Source: an uncultured Eggerthellaceae bacterium
Lineage (GTDB): Bacteria; Actinomycetota; Coriobacteriia; Coriobacteriales; Eggerthellaceae
Length of the DNA stretch: 21,290 nucleotides
Assembly: GCA_910588905.1 (NCBI GenBank)
Contig: CAJURZ010000028.1
Span: 1 to 21,290, forward strand
Direction: 5' to 3'
Positions 1 through 6,420 of this stretch are shown piece by piece (position 1 is the first letter of the stretch; every line of letters begins with the position of its first letter). The notes below the pieces were generated by a model, which was not told the DNA's origin, did no database searches, and saw nothing but the letters and a program-made list of their open reading frames with translations. Made by a program: the position numbers and the translations under genes.

Positions 1-1985
1 GCCTCATGTCCGACCCGAAGGGCGAGATCATCGACCGCCCCATCAAGGCGAACTTTCGCGAGGGCCTCTCTGTGTTGGAGTACTTCATCTCCACTCACGG
101 TGCCCGTAAGGGTCTGGCTGACACGGCGCTCCGTACGGCAGACTCAGGCTACCTGACCCGCCGTCTGGTGGACGTGGCCCAAGACGTTATCATCCGCGAG
201 ATCGACTGCGGCACCCATGATGGCGTCCCCTATGCTCTTGAGAACGAGAAGGGTCAGCCGGATGAGAACCTGATCGGCCGTTGCCTGCTCGAGCCCGTAG
301 CCGACGAGAATGGCGAAGTGATCATGGAGGCGGGCGAGTACATCAGCTCCGTTGACCAGATCCGCACCATGCTCCAGGCGGGGATCGAAGAGGTGATGAT
401 CCGCACCATCATGACCTGCCATGCAGAGCACGGCGTCTGCCAGAAGTGCTATGGCTGGGATCTGGCCACGGGCCGTCCGGTCAATATCGGCACGGCCGTG
501 GGCATCATCGCCGCGCAGTCCATCGGCGAGCCCGGTACGCAGCTCACCATGAGAACGTTCCATACCGGCGGCGTGGCTGGCGAGGACATCACCCACGGTC
601 TACCCCGTGTCCAGGAGCTCTTCGAGGCGCGTAAGCCCAAGGGCCAGGCGGTGCTGGCGGAGATATCCGGCACGCTGCAGATAGCCGGGGACAAGACCTC
701 TAAGGTGCTCACCATCCACGACCAAGAGGGCAACTACCGCGAGTATGCGGTCTCCCCGCGCGTCACCATGATGCCCGGTGTGGTGGACGGTTGCGAGGTC
801 CGCGTAGGCCAGCAGCTGACTAAGGGTTCCGTGAACCCCCACGACCTGCTGCGCTTGACCGATCCCAACACCACGCTGCGCTACATCGTCAGCCAGGTGC
901 AGGGCGTTTACGTCAGCCAGGGCGTAGACATCAACGATAAGCACATCGAGGTCATCGCCCGTCAGATGCTGCGCAAGGTGGCCGTGCTGGATGCGGGCGA
1001 TTCCGACCTGCTTCCCGGCCGTCAGGTCAACCGCTTCGAATTCGAGCGCGTGGCCAACGACCTCATCGCCAACGGCCAAGAGCCGCCGGTGGGTCAGCCG
1101 CTCTTGCTGGGTATCACCAAGGCTTCCCTGGCAACGGATTCGTGGCTGTCCGCCGCTTCCTTCCAGGAGACCACGCGCGTCCTCACGGATGCGGCCATCG
1201 AAGGCAAGACGGACCACCTGGATGGCCTCAAGGAGAACGTCATCATCGGCAAGCCCATCCCTGCGGGTACCGGCCTCAACCGCTATCGCGATGTGCGCCT
1301 CACCTACAAGGGCGCTCCCATCCAGAAGAATGCGGAGAAGGGCGAGGCTCTGCCGGAGTACGCACCGGATGCTTTGCGCGAGATAGAAGAGCTCATCCCC
1401 CAGCGCGATGAATTCATGCTGGATGGCGAATACTTCGGCGGCTCCTACGGTGGCTACCTGAACGGCTTCGCGCGGATGCATGCCGGTCACAACCTGTCTG
1501 AGGAAGAGGCACGCCTCTACATCCTGGATGACCTGGGAGTCTCCCAGCGTTGGGCCAACAAGTTCTCCGAAGCGGGCATCGAGACGGTGGCGAACCTGAT
1601 CGGCCACACCGAAGATGACCTGCTGCGCATCGAGGGCATCGGTGGCAAGGCCATGGAAGAGCTGAAGGCCGGGCTCAAGGAGCACAACCTGCTCCATGTG
1701 ATAGAGGATGACCTGACCGCCTCTTCTGATGACATGTCCCAGTTGTTGGATATGGTGTTCTCCCCTGATGACACCATCCTCATCGGCGGGGACGAGCCGC
1801 CGAGCTTCAACACCGATGGCGAAGAGATGCTGGGCGAATCCCTGCCCCCGCGTTCCTACAAGCGCAACCTGGAAGAGCTGGATGCGCTCCTGGGTTCTGT
1901 AGGCGGCCTGGGTGAGCTGGGGATCTCCATCACGGATGTGGATGATGACAGTTCAGAATCCGCTGATGAGAGCCAAGACGAGTAA
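1..1985 (+). CDS. rpoC: RNA polymerase beta' subunit, C-terminal part (5' end outside window)
   Basis: This is the C-terminal ~660 residues of the catalytic beta' subunit of RNA polymerase; the reading frame is open at the left edge (first full codon at position 3). Counting the first visible Met (position 6) as residue 1, the second zinc site is seen as Cys68, Cys138, Cys145 and Cys148. The trigger-loop region follows (QSIGEPGTQLTMRTFHTGG, about 171-189). The conserved core ends at the TGLNRYRDVR segment near residue 425. In most bacteria the protein stops soon after this, but here about 230 more residues follow: a linker, an alpha-CTD-like helix-hairpin-helix domain (about 510-564) and a strongly acidic tail (DDDSSESADESQDE). 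There is no frameshift. The identity is certain; the function of the tail is inferred. Confidence 0.98.
   Translation, partial: LMSDPKGEIIDRPIKANFREGLSVLEYFISTHGARKGLADTALRTADSGYLTRRLVDVAQDVIIREIDCGTHDGVPYALENEKGQPDENLIGRCLLEPVADENGEVIMEAGEYISSVDQIRTMLQAGIEEVMIRTIMTCHAEHGVCQKCYGWDLATGRPVNIGTAVGIIAAQSIGEPGTQLTMRTFHTGGVAGEDITHGLPRVQELFEARKPKGQAVLAEISGTLQIAGDKTSKVLTIHDQEGNYREYAVSPRVTMMPGVVDGCEVRVGQQLTKGSVNPHDLLRLTDPNTTLRYIVSQVQGVYVSQGVDINDKHIEVIARQMLRKVAVLDAGDSDLLPGRQVNRFEFERVANDLIANGQEPPVGQPLLLGITKASLATDSWLSAASFQETTRVLTDAAIEGKTDHLDGLKENVIIGKPIPAGTGLNRYRDVRLTYKGAPIQKNAEKGEALPEYAPDALREIEELIPQRDEFMLDGEYFGGSYGGYLNGFARMHAGHNLSEEEARLYILDDLGVSQRWANKFSEAGIETVANLIGHTEDDLLRIEGIGGKAMEELKAGLKEHNLLHVIEDDLTASSDDMSQLLDMVFSPDDTILIGGDEPPSFNTDGEEMLGESLPPRSYKRNLEELDALLGSVGGLGELGISITDVDDDSSESADESQDE
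1533..1697 (+). other. alpha-CTD-like helix-hairpin-helix domain encoded at the 3' end of rpoC
   Basis: This segment of RpoC aligns by eye, without gaps, to the C-terminal domain of RNA polymerase alpha. E. coli alpha R265 and N268, which contact UP-element DNA, correspond to Arg515 and Asn518 (VSQRWAN). The E. coli G296/K298 loop corresponds to GIGGKAMEELK. The TE..LL pattern and the closing leucine-rich helix also match. A generic helix-hairpin-helix domain is the alternative. The domain sits on a flexible, partly acidic linker beyond the beta' core, as alpha-CTD does on alpha. Confidence 0.7.
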
Positions 1986-1987
1986 CG

Positions 1988-1993
1988 TATAAT
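1988..1993 (+). promoter_or_regulatory. possible -10 box for the lipoprotein gene
   Basis: A perfect TATAAT lies just after the rpoC stop codon and 37 bases before the lipoprotein start. No convincing -35 hexamer is seen 16-18 bases upstream and there is no TGn extension. This is therefore a weak candidate; readthrough from rpoC is also possible. Confidence 0.35.
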
Positions 1994-2030
1994 CCTGGAC
2001 ACGATGACCATGAGAGAAGGAGCATTTCCC

Positions 2031-2930
2031 ATGAAGCTGTCAAAGAAGCTCGTTGCCGTGATCTCTGCGGGCGTGCTTGCCAGTGCGCTGTTCGCGGTGA
2101 CTGGCTGCTCATCTGCAGAGGATGCTGCGCCGGTCGAGAAGACCACCCAAGAGCTCAACGCTCAAGACCTAGAGGTCACGGAAGTGGGCTACACGGTCCT
2201 GCCGGATCAGACGGTCAGCTATGCTTTCACCGTTGAGAATCCCAACGAGGGCTGGGTGGCCAATAGCGTCACCTTCACCATCGAAGGCTATAGCGAAGAC
2301 GGCGTGATGCTGATCGGCGGCGGTGAGACGCTGCAGGAGGTCTATCCGGGCATCACCACCGCAGCTGCGGGCACCTCGTACCTGTCCGATACTACTACTC
2401 CCATTGCCCGCTTCGAGGTGAAGCCGCTGATGGAGTACGTCAACTGGACATCCACCAAGGAGACTCCGGAAGAGCTGAACAGCACCTTCCAGCTGTCTGA
2501 GACTGAGGTCACCGAAGAGAACGGCACCATGACCATCACGGGTGACATCTCCGCTGACCTGGGTCCGACGGATTCCTCTGACGCTACGGCATCTCTGGAT
2601 AACCGCAAGGATGCCCATGTGGTAGCCATCCTGCGCGACGCTGATGGCAACATCCTCTGCGGCGGCACGGCCATGAGCATCATGCTGGACCCGTCCATGA
2701 CCCCCATCATCACTGGGGCCACCGAGGGAGCAGTGCCGGGTACGCTGGATGAGGATGGCAACCCGGTCGAGTCTGAGAACGCTGAGCCCTCTGAGGACGA
2801 AGAGGCACCTGCTGAAGGTGAAGAGCAGGCCGAGGAAGAGAACAACGTGGCTACGACCACCTACACCATCACCATTCCCGGTATCGTGCAGTACGCCACG
2901 ATCAGCGTCTACGCTACTCCGGGCATCTAA
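2031..2930 (+). CDS. secreted lipoprotein, possibly DUF5067-like
   Basis: A 299-residue predicted lipoprotein. The start at 2031 was chosen because GAGAAGGAG lies about 9 bases upstream; an in-frame ATG at 2004 has no ribosome binding site and would spoil the signal peptide. The N-terminus is Lys-rich (KLSKK), then hydrophobic, ending in a lipobox VTGC with the lipidated Cys at residue 26. The mature part looks beta-rich, with Thr/Ser-rich strands, and resembles extracytoplasmic domains annotated as DUF5067; this family call is tentative. A Glu/Asp/Pro-rich stretch lies near residues 240-275, just before a final beta segment, and is probably a disordered loop. The substrate or partner is unknown. 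The gene sits between rpoC and a terminator hairpin, so it may share rpoC transcription. Confidence 0.8.
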   Translation: MKLSKKLVAVISAGVLASALFAVTGCSSAEDAAPVEKTTQELNAQDLEVTEVGYTVLPDQTVSYAFTVENPNEGWVANSVTFTIEGYSEDGVMLIGGGETLQEVYPGITTAAAGTSYLSDTTTPIARFEVKPLMEYVNWTSTKETPEELNSTFQLSETEVTEENGTMTITGDISADLGPTDSSDATASLDNRKDAHVVAILRDADGNILCGGTAMSIMLDPSMTPIITGATEGAVPGTLDEDGNPVESENAEPSEDEEAPAEGEEQAEEENNVATTTYTITIPGIVQYATISVYATPGI

Positions 2931-2956
2931 GCGGATCCTTCTGATCGGATCCTTTG

Positions 2957-2986
2957 AGAAGGGGCGGACAGCAGTCCGCCCCTTCT
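2957..2986 (+). terminator. Rho-independent terminator after the lipoprotein gene, shared with convergent purE
   Basis: A 13-bp stem with core AAGGGGCGGAC / GTCCGCCCCTT closes on a 4-base loop (AGCA). A moderately T-rich stretch (TCTTCATTTATT) follows on the plus strand. It lies between two convergent genes. On the minus strand, downstream of purE, the stem is not followed by a T run, so it should act mainly on plus-strand transcription. Confidence 0.8.
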
Positions 2987-2990
2987 TCAT

Positions 2991-3470
2991 TTATTCGGCC
3001 ATGGAGCGCTTGAGAGCGATCACCTGATCCATGGCATGGTGCGCCGGGGCATCGGTGCCGCAGCCGATGATCTGAGCTGCCAGGATAGCTGCGTTCTTCG
3101 CGCCATTGATGGCCACGGTGGCTACGGGCACGCCGCTGGGCATCTGCACCATGGAGAGCAGTGAATCCAGGCCCCCTAGATCACTGGTCTTCATGGGCAC
3201 TGCGATCACCGGCAACGGCGTGAAGGCGGCCACCACCCCTCCCAGGTGCGCCGCTTTCCCGGCCGCTGCGATGATGACCCGCAGTCCCCGCTCCCGTGCG
3301 CTTCCAGCCCACTCATGGACCACGTTGGGCTTGCGATGGGCGCTTGCCACCTTCAAGTCATAGGGGATGCCGAACTCTTCCAGCTGCTTCATGCAGGCTT
3401 CCATGACGGGCATATCGGACTCTGAACCCATGATGATGCCTACGATAGGGGCTTCGCTCGCATTCGCCAT
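2991..3470 (-). CDS. purE: N5-carboxyaminoimidazole ribonucleotide mutase (class I PurE)
   Basis: PurE moves the carboxyl group of N5-CAIR to make CAIR in de novo purine synthesis, in the cytoplasm. The 159-residue protein has the usual class I length. Visible motifs are GSESDMP (15-21) and SAHRKP (43-48, with the catalytic His45), followed by a GKAAHLGGV segment and a GVPVATVAINGAKNAA segment near the C-terminus. The start at 3470 was chosen because the minus strand carries AAGGAGGAG a few bases upstream; an upstream in-frame start near 3542 has no such site. The usual partner PurK is not in the window. The next gene upstream, tcdA, is on the same strand but separated by 100 bases, so purE probably has its own promoter. 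Confidence 0.96.
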   Translation of the reverse strand: MANASEAPIVGIIMGSESDMPVMEACMKQLEEFGIPYDLKVASAHRKPNVVHEWAGSARERGLRVIIAAAGKAAHLGGVVAAFTPLPVIAVPMKTSDLGGLDSLLSMVQMPSGVPVATVAINGAKNAAILAAQIIGCGTDAPAHHAMDQVIALKRSMAE

Positions 3471-3506
3471 GATGCGCTCCTCCTTGGTCGTGAATGGATG
3501 AGGGCC

Positions 3507-3512
3507 ATTGTA
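3507..3512 (-). promoter_or_regulatory. possible purE -10 box
   Basis: On the minus strand TACAAT lies 36 bases before the purE start, in the 100-base gap after tcdA. The best upstream -35 candidate (CTGCCA) is only 4 of 6 and 19 bases away. Support is the position and the good -10 alone. Confidence 0.4.
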
Positions 3513-3570
3513 CCGCCCAGGTCGAGTCCTCTGGCAGCACACCCTGCGGAGCGCCTTTCAGCCGAGAGCG

Positions 3571-4299
3571 TTACCCCTTCAGCAGATGCTGGGTCACGAA
3601 GCCTGCCAGCATGAGCCCCGCCACCGGCGGCATGTAGGAATAGGTCCCCAGTTCCGTCTTCTCGCTCCGAGCTGCCCCTTCAGCAGGTCTCACCTTCGCA
3701 GGCGGTTCCGTGGAATACAGCACATCCACATCCCCCAGCGAGCGAGAGCGGAAGATCTTCCGCAGCTCTCGGCAGAAGGGGCACCCTTCCGTTTCGAACA
3801 GCTTTGCGAACCGCAGAGCTGTGGGATCCGACCGGTTCGCCATGCCCATGGCGGAGACGACAGGGATCCGCTGAGAGAGGGCATAGCGGGCGATAGCCGC
3901 CTTCGCGGTCAAGGTGTCTACGGCATCCACGATGATGTCCGGTCGGGCGAAGGGTTCCAGGAGCTCTTCGATGGTCTCTTCCAGAACGAAGGCGAAGAGC
4001 GTATCCACGTGGGCATCGGGGTTGATATCCTGAGCCATCTTCGCCATCACATCCACCTTGCGCTGGCCCACCGTGCTCAAGAAGGCGATGGCCTGGCGGT
4101 TGATGTTGCTGGGATCCACTACGTCCTTATCAGCGAAGAGGAAGCTGCCTATCCCGGCGCGGACCAGGGATTCCGCGCAGGCAGACCCCACCCCTCCCAG
4201 CCCGATGACGGCCACCCGAGCTTGGGTCAGCCGCTTCAGACCCTCATCGCCCAACAGGCGCCGGGTACGGGACAGGCTCTCTTCGGTAGTGGTGTTCAT
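3571..4299 (-). CDS. tcdA: tRNA threonylcarbamoyladenosine dehydratase (TcdA/CsdL family)
   Basis: An E1-like (ThiF/MoeB/HesA fold) ATP-dependent enzyme that cyclises t6A to ct6A at tRNA position 37. The 242-residue protein shows the nucleotide-binding loop GLGGVG (33-38), Asp57 and the NINRQ segment (65-69), and a D.VDAVDTL.AK segment. It also has the YSTEPP segment typical of TcdA rather than ThiF, and a hydrophobic C-terminal helix (PPVAGLMLAGFV). Two cysteines occur in CPFC. The start at 4299 was chosen because the upstream continuation would run antisense through hisE. No Shine-Dalgarno sequence precedes it; a TAGAAT -10 box ends 7 bases before the ATG, which suggests a leaderless mRNA. 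E. coli TcdA is somewhat longer (268 residues). Confidence 0.9.
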   Translation of the reverse strand: MNTTTEESLSRTRRLLGDEGLKRLTQARVAVIGLGGVGSACAESLVRAGIGSFLFADKDVVDPSNINRQAIAFLSTVGQRKVDVMAKMAQDINPDAHVDTLFAFVLEETIEELLEPFARPDIIVDAVDTLTAKAAIARYALSQRIPVVSAMGMANRSDPTALRFAKLFETEGCPFCRELRKIFRSRSLGDVDVLYSTEPPAKVRPAEGAARSEKTELGTYSYMPPVAGLMLAGFVTQHLLKG

Positions 4300-4306
4300 G
4301 GAAAAG

Positions 4307-4312
4307 ATTCTA
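4307..4312 (-). promoter_or_regulatory. -10 box of tcdA, probable leaderless start
   Basis: The minus strand reads TAGAAT, then 7 bases (CTTTTCC), then the tcdA ATG. Transcription normally begins about 7 bases after the -10, so the mRNA would begin at or one base from the start codon. No Shine-Dalgarno sequence is present, in agreement. No good -35 is seen. Confidence 0.55.
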
Positions 4313-4332
4313 GCCCATCGGCGCCATTGATA

Positions 4333-4338
4333 TAGAAT
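4333..4338 (+). promoter_or_regulatory. -10 box of hisE, probable leaderless start
   Basis: TAGAAT (within TATAGAAT) is followed by 6 bases and then the hisE ATG at 4345. There is no Shine-Dalgarno sequence. This places the expected transcription start on the start codon. The box faces away from the tcdA -10 and lies only 20 bases from it. Confidence 0.55.
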
Positions 4339-4344
4339 ACGCCC

Positions 4345-4734
4345 ATGCAGAATGAATCCCAGATCGGCCGGACGCTCACCGCCCTGGCCGCCACTATCGA
4401 AGCCCGGCGTACCGCTACGGATGAGAGCTATACCCATCAGTTGCTGGAAGGCCGGTTGGACGCCCTCCTCAAGAAGGTAGGGGAGGAATCTTTGGAAACC
4501 TGTCTGGCTGCCAAGGAGACGCAGCTCGCTGCAGGCAGTGCCGATCAAGCAAACCAGCGGGATCATCTTCGCTACGAAGCGGCGGACCTGGTGTATCACC
4601 TGATGGTGCTCTTGGCTCGTTTCGACATCGCGCAAGATGAGCTGGCAGCGGAGCTCAATGCCCGCATGACACCGGAAGAGCGGCCTCAAGGCGCGCCGGT
4701 CATCCAACAAGATCACATCAACAGAGGGAGATAG
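4345..4734 (+). CDS. hisE: phosphoribosyl-ATP pyrophosphohydrolase
   Basis: HisE removes pyrophosphate from phosphoribosyl-ATP, the second step of histidine synthesis. The 129-residue protein has the all-alpha NTP pyrophosphohydrolase (MazG-like) motifs: KKVGEE (43-48) with the metal-binding Glu cluster, then EAADLVYHLMVLL (78-90) with Glu78 and Asp81. It is a stand-alone HisE, not fused to HisI, and a little longer than many (about 90-110). The start ATG has no ribosome binding site but lies just after a -10 box, so a leaderless mRNA is likely. Its stop is one base before the glmM start. No other his gene is visible, so the histidine pathway is scattered or encoded elsewhere. Confidence 0.93.
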   Translation: MQNESQIGRTLTALAATIEARRTATDESYTHQLLEGRLDALLKKVGEESLETCLAAKETQLAAGSADQANQRDHLRYEAADLVYHLMVLLARFDIAQDELAAELNARMTPEERPQGAPVIQQDHINRGR

Positions 4735-4735
4735 C

Positions 4736-6073
4736 ATGGCTAGGATGTTCGGAACCGACGGCGTGCGCGGTGTTGCCAACACAGAGCTCACGAATCAGAT
4801 CGCCTATCGGTTGGGGCAGGCCGCCGTGGTCTTCCTCGGCAAGACCATCGTCGTAGGCAAGGACACGCGCCTGTCTGGAGATATGCTGGAGGCAGCCATG
4901 GTGGCGGGTATCGAGAGCGCGGGCGGTACGGCGCTGTTGACGGGGGTCATCCCCACACCGGCCGTGGCGCTGCTGGTGCGTCGCCTAGCGGCGGCGGGGG
5001 GTGCCGTCATCTCAGCCTCCCATAACCCGCCGGAGTACAACGGCATCAAGCTCTTCGACGGGAAGGGCTTCAAGCTGCCGGATGCCATGGAGGATAAGAT
5101 AGAGGAATTCGTTCGTGCGGGTGGTCTTGAAGGCTCCGAAGAGGAGACGCCTTCCGGTTCAGATCTGGGCTTCACGGTGCAGCTGAAGGATGCTCAGGAG
5201 ATCTACATCACCCATGCGGTCGAGTCCGTCCGTGACCAGGGGATCACCTTCGAGGGCATGACCATCGCCATCGATACGGGCCATGGCGCATCTTCGGAGA
5301 CCAGCCCGGAGGCCTTGCGTCGCCTGGGGGCAGACGTCCATGTGATCAATGATGACTATGACGGCTTCGATATCAACGTCAATTGTGGCTCCACCCATCT
5401 TGAGCCCGTGAAGGATCTGGTGCGCGAAGCGAAGGCGGACATCGGCATCGCCCATGACGGGGACGCTGACCGAGTGATGCTCGTCTCTCCCACCGGAGCT
5501 GAGATAGACGGTGACGTCATCGAAGCGGTCTGTGCTCTTGATATGAAGGAGCGTGGCTGCTTGGCGAATGATACGGCAGTCACCACCGTCATGTGCAATC
5601 TCGGGTTCGTCCATGCCATGCGCGACGCGGGCATCACCGTGGTGCAGACGAAGGTGGGAGACCGTTACGTGCTGGAGGAGATGCGCGAACATGGTCATTC
5701 CATCGGCGGTGAGCAGTCGGGTCATATGATCTTGCTGGAGCATAACTCTACAGGGGATGGCCTCATGACTGCCGTCCAGTTCATCGCTGCGGTGAAACGG
5801 AGCGGCAAGACGGTGGAAGAGGCGACCGGCGTGGTGCAGAAGTTCCCCCAGGAGCTCATCAACGTGCGCGTGACCGACAAGGCTGCCGTCATGGCGAATG
5901 ACCAGGTGAAGGCGGCGGTTCGCGCTGCTGAAGAGGCCTTGGGTGACGATGGTCGCGTGCTCCTGCGTCCTTCAGGTACCGAACCGGTGATCCGAGTCAT
6001 GGTGGAGGCGAAGGACGATGATGCTGCTCGCACCTACGCCGAGACCATCGCGGAGGTCATCCGCACCCTCTAG
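4736..6073 (+). CDS. glmM: phosphoglucosamine mutase
   Basis: GlmM converts glucosamine-6-phosphate to glucosamine-1-phosphate for peptidoglycan and UDP-GlcNAc synthesis. The 445-residue length is typical. The N-terminus MFGTDGVRG is diagnostic. The phosphoserine loop is SASHNPPEYNGIK with active Ser95. The metal loop is HDGDADR with Asp241, Asp243 and Asp245. The sugar-binding loop is GEQSGH (325-330) and the phosphate-binding loop is RPSGTEP (411-417). An AGAGGGAG ribosome binding site lies inside the 3' end of hisE, and the start is one base after the hisE stop, so the two are translated together. A terminator hairpin follows 36 bases downstream. Confidence 0.97.
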   Translation: MARMFGTDGVRGVANTELTNQIAYRLGQAAVVFLGKTIVVGKDTRLSGDMLEAAMVAGIESAGGTALLTGVIPTPAVALLVRRLAAAGGAVISASHNPPEYNGIKLFDGKGFKLPDAMEDKIEEFVRAGGLEGSEEETPSGSDLGFTVQLKDAQEIYITHAVESVRDQGITFEGMTIAIDTGHGASSETSPEALRRLGADVHVINDDYDGFDINVNCGSTHLEPVKDLVREAKADIGIAHDGDADRVMLVSPTGAEIDGDVIEAVCALDMKERGCLANDTAVTTVMCNLGFVHAMRDAGITVVQTKVGDRYVLEEMREHGHSIGGEQSGHMILLEHNSTGDGLMTAVQFIAAVKRSGKTVEEATGVVQKFPQELINVRVTDKAAVMANDQVKAAVRAAEEALGDDGRVLLRPSGTEPVIRVMVEAKDDDAARTYAETIAEVIRTL

Positions 6074-6109
6074 GATCCACTCAAGCCAGAGAACCCAACG
6101 TATTCGCAC

Positions 6110-6142
6110 GGGCAGGCACAGAGATAGCCTGCCCTTGTTGTT
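6110..6142 (+). terminator. Rho-independent terminator of hisE-glmM
   Basis: A perfect 8-bp stem GGGCAGGC / GCCTGCCC with a 9-base loop (ACAGAGATA) is followed by TTGTTGTT, 36 bases after the glmM stop. Confidence 0.85.
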
Positions 6143-6169
6143 ATGGGCACTGCTCTTCGCACGCCCATA
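6142..6169. other. second hairpin after the glmM terminator
   Basis: TATGGGC pairs perfectly with GCCCATA across a 14-base interior that can form its own small TGC/GCA stem closing TCTTC. No T run follows. It may be a back-up terminator, a transcript-stabilising structure or a binding site. Confidence 0.4.
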
Positions 6170-6198
6170 GGGTCAGAGCGCTCCCTTCGTTCGCATGG

Positions 6199-6324
6199 GT
6201 GCAGATCCCGAGCGAAACCGTGCAGATCCCGTTTGAGATCGTACAGATTCCGTGTGAAACGGAGCGGATCTAGTCTGGGATCGTGCAGGATCAGCGCAAA
6301 ACAGGGTAGATTCCCAGTGGATAT
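6199..6324. repeat. degenerate 21-bp tandem repeat array, about six units
   Basis: Units begin at 6199, 6220, 6241, 6262, 6283 and 6304, each exactly 21 bases apart. The first two share the identical 12-base core GTGCAGATCCCG; the third has GTACAGATTCCG and the later ones drift (GAGCGGATCTAG, GTGCAGGATCAG, GGGTAGATTCCC). The second half of each unit is purine-rich and often contains GAAAC or GGATC. The spacing equals two turns of B-DNA, so all cores face the same side of the helix. The array ends about 20 bases upstream of the -35 of the next promoter, which suits binding sites for a cooperative regulator. It has no unique spacers, so it is not a CRISPR array. Confidence 0.7.
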
Positions 6325-6335
6325 CTGAAGATATC
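6320..6335. promoter_or_regulatory. palindrome upstream of the kinase promoter
   Basis: GATATC, 4 bases (TGAA), GATATC. Each half is itself a palindrome. It ends 6 bases before the putative -35 box and directly abuts the 21-bp repeats, a common place for an operator. Confidence 0.4.
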
Positions 6336-6341
6336 TATATG

Positions 6342-6370
6342 TTGCATTTCGCCGCATCGTGCTATAGATT
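6342..6370 (+). promoter_or_regulatory. putative promoter of the T7SS-like operon
   Basis: TTGCAT (-35) and TAGATT (-10) are separated by 17 bases; each matches the sigma-A-type consensus at 4 of 6 positions. Expected transcription start is near 6377, giving a leader of about 44 bases. The leader contains the perfect 10-base palindrome TGCATATGCA (6396-6405). Confidence 0.5.
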
Positions 6371-6420
6371 ATCGTCATTCTGTGAAACGAAGCTATGCAT
6401 ATGCAGCACGAGGAGGTGCC

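Larger units (their letters stand above)
6074..6420. other. 347-base non-coding region between glmM and the T7SS-like operon
   Basis: This is the only gene-free stretch above 300 bases. It holds the glmM terminator, a second hairpin, a 21-bp degenerate tandem repeat array, a palindrome, a promoter and a 5' leader ending in a strong ribosome binding site; these are listed separately. Short open frames cross it on both strands, but their repetitive, Arg-rich composition simply reflects the 21-bp repeats. No tRNA or riboswitch core was recognised. Confidence 0.8.

Noticed and set aside
600..1697. long minus-strand open frame opposite rpoC
   Set aside because: Antisense to the conserved RpoC core; composition is that of a shadow frame.
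2932..2954. direct repeat CGGATCCTT before the terminator
   Set aside because: Only two short copies and no further structure; likely chance.
4300..4791. N-terminal extension of TcdA
   Set aside because: The extra frame is antisense to hisE; TcdA homology begins at the ATG at 4299.
6199..6324. CRISPR array
   Set aside because: Repeats are contiguous and degenerate, there are no unique spacers and no cas genes.
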